Part shown: piece by piece, positions 58,625 through 64,000 of the stretch | How the letters are laid out: every line of letters begins with the position of its first letter | How positions within the stretch are numbered: the first letter of the stretch is position 1 | NCBI RefSeq assembly: GCF_947507565.1 | Contig: NC_089175.1 | Span: 5,941,733-6,005,732, forward strand | Length of the DNA stretch: 64,000 nt | DNA from: Oscarella lobularis | Taxonomy: Eukaryota > Porifera > Homoscleromorpha > Homosclerophorida > Oscarellidae | Direction of reading: 5' to 3' | The notes under the pieces: model-generated | Seen by the model: the letters and a program-made list of their open reading frames with translations, nothing else | Told to the model about the DNA's origin: nothing | Databases searched by the model: none | Made by a program: the position numbers and the translations under genes

Positions 58625-61386
58625 ATGGAGAAACTCTTTCGCGGAATCGTTTCGTCTGACCGTTACACGAGCCGTCAGAAGAAGGCCCTAGTCGACAAAG
58701 TCATGAAAGGAGCGCTAGAAACTCCGCAAGACGTTCCATCCCTCCTGCGTCTCGCATTCGAGTGGACATTGAGTCCGACGCGCAAGCCGACAGCCGACTA
58801 CGCGGCCAACGGTCTCATCGAATCACTCGGCGTCGCCTATCCAACCCATCTCGCCACCCTATTCAGTCCGAACGCGATTCTTCACCTCCTTCGCGAGCCG
58901 TCCCCGCCGTCTTCATTCTCTCGACGTCTACGACTCGTTCGCACGTGCTTCGACGTCCTAAGCCGTCGTCTAAGCACGGACGACCTGCGCGAATACTGCG
59001 CGATCGTGACGTCATTCGCGAGCGACGACGCGGCGCTCGACGTCATCAAATCGTCGACGGCGTGGGCGGAATTCGCGCGAATATTCAAAATTTCGCACGA
59101 CATATTGCCGACGGAAAAAGACAATTTAAAAACGTTTAGCCTGTATATAGTTCGTGCCGTCGGTACAAACGTCGTCGTCGATGACGCGAGCGGCGTCGAC
59201 GACGTGAATCTCGTCGCCGAGCTTCTGTCGACGATTTGGAACGATAATCCCGAGTTTCTCGACGACGGATTGAAATTGATTTTTCAAATTATTTCGATGC
59301 TAAATGCGGAGCCGTCGCCGTGCTTGGCGTCGATCGTTCGCTTCGTGCCGGCGAGCTCGATTGCGCCGGCGATCGAGGCCGTGCTTTCGAATCGCGACGT
59401 CGTCGACGACGCGTCGATTACGCTCGCCTTGCAGCGTATGATCGATTGGCTCGAGTGGCCCGGGTGTCGCGGCGTCGACGTTTGGTTGATAGCGTTCTTT
59501 CGCGAGCTTGCGCGACGGCGGAAGTTTAGCGTTTTGATAGGCGTCACGCTGCGACGAGTCGGAGAAGTGAGCCCCCCGGGGGGGTCATGGGATCTTTTTG
59601 TCTAATTTTTTTGGCGTTTTTAGCTCTTTCGAATGTTGGCCGGCGCTGGACCGAGAGCCGAAGTTGCGCGCGTGTTGGAGTACGTTCTTCTCAGCTATCA
59701 GCATTCGCCTGACGCATTTCACAAGGCTTGACTCATATAGAAAATTTTCTTCTTTTATCTGATTCTCTTTCTCTTAGGTGGTCGACGATATTCCTGATAT
59801 GATGCGTCGATTGCGTTGCCACGTGCCCAAGGAGTTCATGAATCGACTGTCGTGCCTTTGGCACTGTCTCTTCTCGCTCCATCCTGGTTATCCCGATCGA
59901 TACGAGCCGGTTTTGTCTGCAATCGAGGTAAAGAATCAAAAACTCTCTTATGCATTTCCTTTCATTTTTCTCTCAGGATTACACCAAGCCGCCCACGGAC
60001 TACATCAGGACGGCTATTGCTGAGAAGGCTTGGACGGCATCAAGCAGCGATCATCTGCTCTCCTGCAGCCTCTATCGACCTCGATCGAACACCGAGAAAG
60101 CCGGTTTGGTGAACCTGGGAAATACGTGCTACATGAATAGCGTCGTGCAAGCGCTTTTCATGCAAGATGCGTACGTCCAAGGTACCTCGTGCACTTAAAC
60201 TACATAAAAGTCTCATTCCAGGTTGTATCAGTCCGTGATAACTGCCGAAGTAGACGCGCAAGGAAGCTGCCTGTTCGAACTGCAGAGACTATTCACGTTT
60301 CTTACCCTAACAACTGTAAGTAAGCACTTCAGTGTCAATATATGTTTTATATTGGTCTCTTAGAGATCTGCTTACGCGCCCATTTCTTTCTACAACGTCG
60401 CCAAACCGACGTGGTTCAATCGAGGTCTCCAGCAAGACTGCGCCGAATTTCTCCGCAATCTCGTCGATCGTATTCGAGACGAAGAGAGCGAGAGCACAAC
60501 GACGAAAGCGAAAGCGTCAAAGCACTCGGCCAGCAGCGAACGACAGCCTCTCGTAACCGGCACCTGGTTCGACGGCATCCTATCGACGGGATGTAAGTGT
60601 AAATCGTGTGGTACGGTATCGACACGCGAAGAGCCCTTTACGGATATATCCCTCGCAATGTCTTCGTCGTCGGACGTTCCGTCCGTTTCCTCGCTCTTGG
60701 ACGAGTTTCAGTCGATCGAGGAGTTGACCGACGAGAATCGCTACTACTGCAACGCGTGCGAGTCGCTGTGCGATTCGCGGCGTTGGATCGACGTCAAGCG
60801 AGCGCCGCGCTGTCTTCTCCTCACACTGAAGCGATTTGCGTACGACGTCGCGACGAGGAAGCGAACGAAACTTCTGCGCGAAGTCGATTGCCCACTCTCG
60901 CTCGATCTCCCTATCGAACGAGGCTCCCAAGCGGTGACGTACGACCTGAACGCGATCGTCGTTCATTCAGGAACGAGTTCTGACTGCGGTCATTATTACA
61001 CGTACGCTCGTCATTCGTCGGCGAGCTCGGACGACTGGTTCCTATTGAACGATAGCAACGTGACTGTCTCTTCGTATCAGAGTTTCTGTAAGCGATCAAA
61101 ACGCTTTCCCGAAGACACGGCCTATCTACTTTTATACATGAGAAAGGAGTGTGATGCAGCGGTGTCGCTGTCGAGGAAGGCTCTGCCGTTGCCGAAGCGG
61201 CTCGTCGGTGCTGTGACTCGCGACAATGAGAAATTTCTCGAAGAGCAAGAAAAGGAAGCGCAGCGTGTTCTTCAGAGTCACTCAAAGCGGGTCGAAGGGC
61301 ATCATGCAGACAAGCGTGATCCGCCATCAAGTGGGTGTGGTATTGGTGGAGGTCCGAACTTTCTGCAAGGAAGATATATAACTTAG
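58625..61386 (+). CDS. USP38: USP38-like ubiquitin carboxyl-terminal hydrolase
   Basis: Six exons: 58625-59566, 59624-59725, 59778-59927, 59977-60170, 60222-60315, 60364-61386. Together 2,505 bases, about 834 aa. The N-terminal half is a helical (ARM/HEAT-like) region typical of USP35/USP38, including RMIDWLEWPG and the KFSVLIGVTL stretch. The catalytic domain has the Cys box GLVNLGNTCYMNSVVQALFM, the QQDCAEF box, zinc-binding cysteine pairs (CKCKSC, CNAC), the His box SDCGHYYTYARH, and WFLLNDSNV. The enzyme cleaves ubiquitin from substrates. It is shorter than vertebrate USP38 (about 1,040 aa, from memory), with the usual insertions reduced. Intron 2 starts with GC (CACAAG/GCTTGA), so it is probably a GC-AG intron. 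It is orthologous to the USP35/38 pair; choosing between them is not needed at this evolutionary depth. Confidence 0.93.
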
Positions 61387-62464
61387 CCCGTTGGGGGGAA
61401 ACATTGATTATTTAATTATTGGCAGGTTTACTGATTGGTAGCTTGGAATAGAGAAGAGATCCTGTCTGTATCAACTCAGAAAAACCTCGACTAGGTCTAT
61501 TAGCGGGTTCATTGTCTCAATTCCTCATAGCGTTCTCCGTGGACAAAGAGAACATGAAACGAGGTGTTCTGCCCACACGAATCACTGATGGAACCTTTTT
61601 TTAATCCAACTAAGTCATAGCAAGGAAATCAAGCGAGCAGATCAATGAATACAGTAGAAATAGTAGAGATGCACTGTACAGTTAAGAAATCTAGGTGGAT
61701 GCCGAGAGTAAGCTAACTGCCAGATGGTGACAAAGCACCTGTTTCGTCGCTTTTCCTTCCTTGCAAATCCAGCACGCCACAACTGCAGTGTGAGAACAAT
61801 CTCAGCTTATAAGGATAATATCAGTTCATTAGAACGACCACTGAGCTTTATAATTAAGAAATCTGGCCTCACATTGACGGTGGAGAATGAAATAAAGATA
61901 TTGCCTATTGGATTGCTTTCGACTTTTTATGAATTGTCTCATCTGGAGACATCTATCTGGTCTTCGTTAACTTTCAGACGCGTAAAGGTTTCATACTGAG
62001 ACCATTCTGAGCTCAAATATTGGCGTTCCCGCAAACTCTACATTTATGCACGAGTGGCGTCCCATGCGCCTGAACCGCAAGCACCGCTCGCGCGCAACGA
62101 GATGCAGACACTGTACGTCAAAAGTGGGCGCCAACTCTAGTTCGGAAGGCGTTCTATTATCGCCTCGCAAGTTCGACGCATAGATATAGAAGGGAAACTG
62201 TATCTTTGGTCGACGCCGGCAATCTCTGGTCTATCTCTGGTCAAGAGATTGCTTAATTAATTAAGCATGATCATAGAACGCGTTCCTCGAATTTCATCCT
62301 ATAGAGTCCGGTCAAGCATAGATAAAATAAGAACGCTGTGGCTAGAGTCACGGTAAAGTAACTCACCGTAACTGTAACAGGTAGCGCACGGTAACCGAGG
62401 GGAAGAAATCGTTTAGCGCACTATAGAGAATGGACCTAACCTAGAGAGCTTAAAAAGCGTTTTT
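61387..62464. other. Non-coding region downstream of USP38
   Basis: No convincing gene. A 91-codon open frame at 61724-61999 has no splice or domain support. 62250-62270 has a ttaattaattaagca palindromic AT motif. From 62340 a stretch of short cacggtaa repeats resembles 62840-62900 on the other side of the SINE-like element. Confidence 0.5.
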
Positions 62465-62472
62465 TTCATGTA

Positions 62473-62497
62473 CCTAACCCAACCCTAACCCTAAACC
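62473..62497. repeat. Interstitial telomere-like repeat
   Basis: About four units of CCTAACC/CCCTAA (TTAGGG on the minus strand) with minor variation. It abuts the SINE-like element. Confidence 0.8.
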
Positions 62498-62502
62498 TTA
62501 CT

Positions 62503-62775
62503 GGTATCGGTGGCGGCCCCGCTCCGGGCTTAACCGCCCCAATGAGCATAGGTCGCAGAGGGGGGCTTCGCCCCCCTGGAACCACCATGCTACGGGCGGT
62601 TAAGCCACAGTCGCGGGTGATCGTATATCGCCGTTTAGGTACAGAGAAAAAAAAGAAAAAAACGATCACGCTTCGGGATTCGAACCCACGACCCGTCACG
62701 TGCCCCGTGGTTCATGCATCCCCAGCGCCCTGCTCAGCACCCCCCCCCTGCCCGTTGAGCTACCGCGACCACCTT
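62503..62775 (-). mobile_element. tRNA-derived SINE-like element
   Basis: On the minus strand the head (from 62775) carries an A box (GGTAGCTCAACGGG) and about 75 nt later a B box (GGTTCGAATCCCG). The spacing is stretched by a G-rich insert, and the acceptor stem does not pair, so this is not a functional tRNA. A T-run follows the B box. The tail folds: GGCTTAACCGCCC (62527-62539) pairs with 62594-62606, enclosing a second hairpin AGGGGGGC/GCCCCCCT (62559-62566 with 62570-62577). Confidence 0.6.
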
Positions 62776-62839
62776 GCGTAGGAGGTGATATCACATGCTC
62801 TTAACTACAAAATTACCGTGACTCCAAGCCGTGAGACTT

Positions 62840-62859
62840 GAGTCACGGTACCGTGACTC
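62840..62859. repeat. 20-bp perfect palindrome
   Basis: GAGTCACGGTACCGTGACTC reads identically on both strands. Single-arm variants (gtcacggtaa, gggtcacggg) occur nearby at about 62348 and 62870. It lies about 70-90 bp before the start of the ankyrin gene, so it may be a dimer-binding site. Confidence 0.8.
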
Positions 62860-62930
62860 TAGACACGAATGGGTCACGGGCACGCAATCTGTAGCGCACG
62901 CTCCCGAGAAACGAAACGGAAAAAGAACCA

Positions 62931-64000
62931 ATGAACTACGACATCGGTCAAGACGTAGAGGATGGATTCGACTTTGATCGAAGTCTCAATCTGCCCGCAG
63001 AACGTATCACGAGACCGTCGGTTTGGACGGACGGCAGATACGCCGCCGCTGTCAAAAGCAGGTCAGCGGTACTGAGACAGAGACTCGAAACGGTGTCACA
63101 TAAAATACAAAGTACAACTGATCGAATCTGACAGGCATGCCTTCGAGATCCGCGAAGCCTAGACGTTCCCTACATTTTTACCTCCTAAAGCAGTTCCATG
63201 GATTTAGAGACATTTTCTGTGACAATATAGCATAAAATTGCATGGGACTGGCCGACTCTTCTCTGATTGCAATAAGCATTATTGGGGCATGCTAGATTTC
63301 TTGCAAATACTGCAAACTAGTTTATTTTTAGGTTTGAAAACAGTTTGTTTTCCGCTCTTCTGAGAGAAGATCTTTTGGATTTAAAAGAACTCTTGCAGAA
63401 TCGCGAGAACATTTTATTTAGGATTGGCCTTCAGTCTTGGAAAAAAATTTTTTGTGCCAGTGAAGAAATATGGGTTAGTGCTCATACTTTCACAAAAAGG
63501 AAACGTTTGGCGATTTTCATTTAGGGTGAATGGACGGCACTTGGAGCTGCCGTCCTCATAGGAAATGCAACGCTGGTAGAAGAGCTGCTGAAAGTTTGGC
63601 CTTATGATAGTACTGCCAAATCAACGTTATATATTGACGATGTGAACACATTTTATTTGCCTCGCCATTCATACAACACCGTAAGATTTTAAGCTGTACA
63701 GTATGGCAACTACTATACTACTAATATGAAATGAAATAGATTTCCATGACGCCTCTGGAACTTGCAGCCGCTATTGGAAATCAACCAATTCTTGAGCTCT
63801 TTCTGCCAATGAAGCTAAATTTCACCAACCAAGTTGGAATAGTTATGGCTTTCTCATGGTTGATATGTTTCTATTGTCTAGGATGTTGTATTCAGTCTCT
63901 TGTGGTCATTTGCTAATGGCCACAAACAGCTTGCGATGAGACTGATGAAAGAACTCCGTGGAAGTGATTTGCGTTGCGAGGATCGGGTAAATACCGAAGC
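62931..64000 (+). CDS. Ankyrin-repeat protein gene, 5' part (continues beyond window)
   Basis: Predicted exons 62931-63061, 63332-63473, 63525-63680, 63740-63832 and 63882-63986, all with GT-AG ends and compatible phases. After a 40-residue acidic then basic start come degenerate ankyrin units: SLFSALLREDLLDLKELLQN; then TALGAAVLIGNATLVEELLK; then MTPLELAAAIGNQPILELFL; then a helical DVVFSLLWSFANGHKQLAMR segment. This layout resembles the N-terminal ankyrin region of TRP-type or other ankyrin proteins, but nothing in the window decides which. The start ATG is the first in frame after a purine-rich leader; the link of exon 1 to exon 2 is by phase only. Confidence 0.7.

Noticed and set aside
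58882-59124. Minus-strand frame inside USP38 exon 1
   Set aside because: Arg/Ser-rich shadow of a strongly supported coding exon.
61724-61999. 91-codon open frame downstream of USP38
   Set aside because: No homology I recognise, no splice or codon-bias support, and it lies in low-complexity intergenic DNA.
62671-62774. Functional tRNA gene on the minus strand
   Set aside because: A and B boxes are present, but the box spacing is too long and the acceptor stem does not pair. It fits a tRNA-derived SINE better.

Overview
This window looks like gene-dense nuclear DNA from an early-branching animal. A sponge, possibly a homoscleromorph, is my best inference. Reasons: spliced genes with very short introns (about 50-75 bp), animal-type receptor tyrosine kinases, SRCR and complement-control (CCP/sushi) modules, a USP38 orthologue, and a TTAGGG-like interstitial repeat. 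The species itself cannot be read from the sequence.

Positions 1-58,203 hold a head-to-tail array on the minus strand of one receptor family. I reconstructed the 18-exon structure base by base in copies A and I, and the 17-exon structure in B; splice phases agree throughout. Each gene encodes a signal peptide split over two tiny exons, five CCP domains, two group-A SRCR domains, a sixth CCP, a single large exon with seven hydrophobic helices, a juxtamembrane exon, and a complete Met/TAM-like tyrosine kinase. This SRCR/CCP - 7TM - tyrosine kinase architecture is the main discovery: a GPCR-like membrane domain fused in frame to a tyrosine kinase, conserved in nine copies.

From left to right the copies are: unit 0 (5' end only, 1-548); A (1692-6614); B (7878-12962); C (13848-18934); D (21103-26047); E (27432-32257, stop codon in CCP2); X (32571-34553, truncated pseudogene); F (36426-41268); G (42059-47347, duplicated CCP5-SRCR1 block and a degenerate kinase); H (47945-52682, stop codon in TM4, mosaic); and I (53257-58203). 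The array shows birth, death, exon duplication, intron loss, domain erosion and recombination side by side.

The spacers share ancestry with the divergent promoter between I and USP38. Several carry decayed pieces of the USP38 5' end, which suggests the array grew from an ancestral receptor/USP38 head-to-head pair. Spacers also hold kinase-exon relics, a three-copy promoter-bearing repeat, hairpins and a solo-LTR-like insertion.

Positions 58,625-61,386 hold an intact USP38-like deubiquitinase gene on the plus strand (6 exons, about 834 aa, all catalytic boxes present). About 1.5 kb of non-coding DNA follows, with a telomere-like repeat, a tRNA-derived SINE-like element and a palindrome. The 5' part of an ankyrin-repeat gene (plus strand, 62,931 to beyond 64,000) ends the window.
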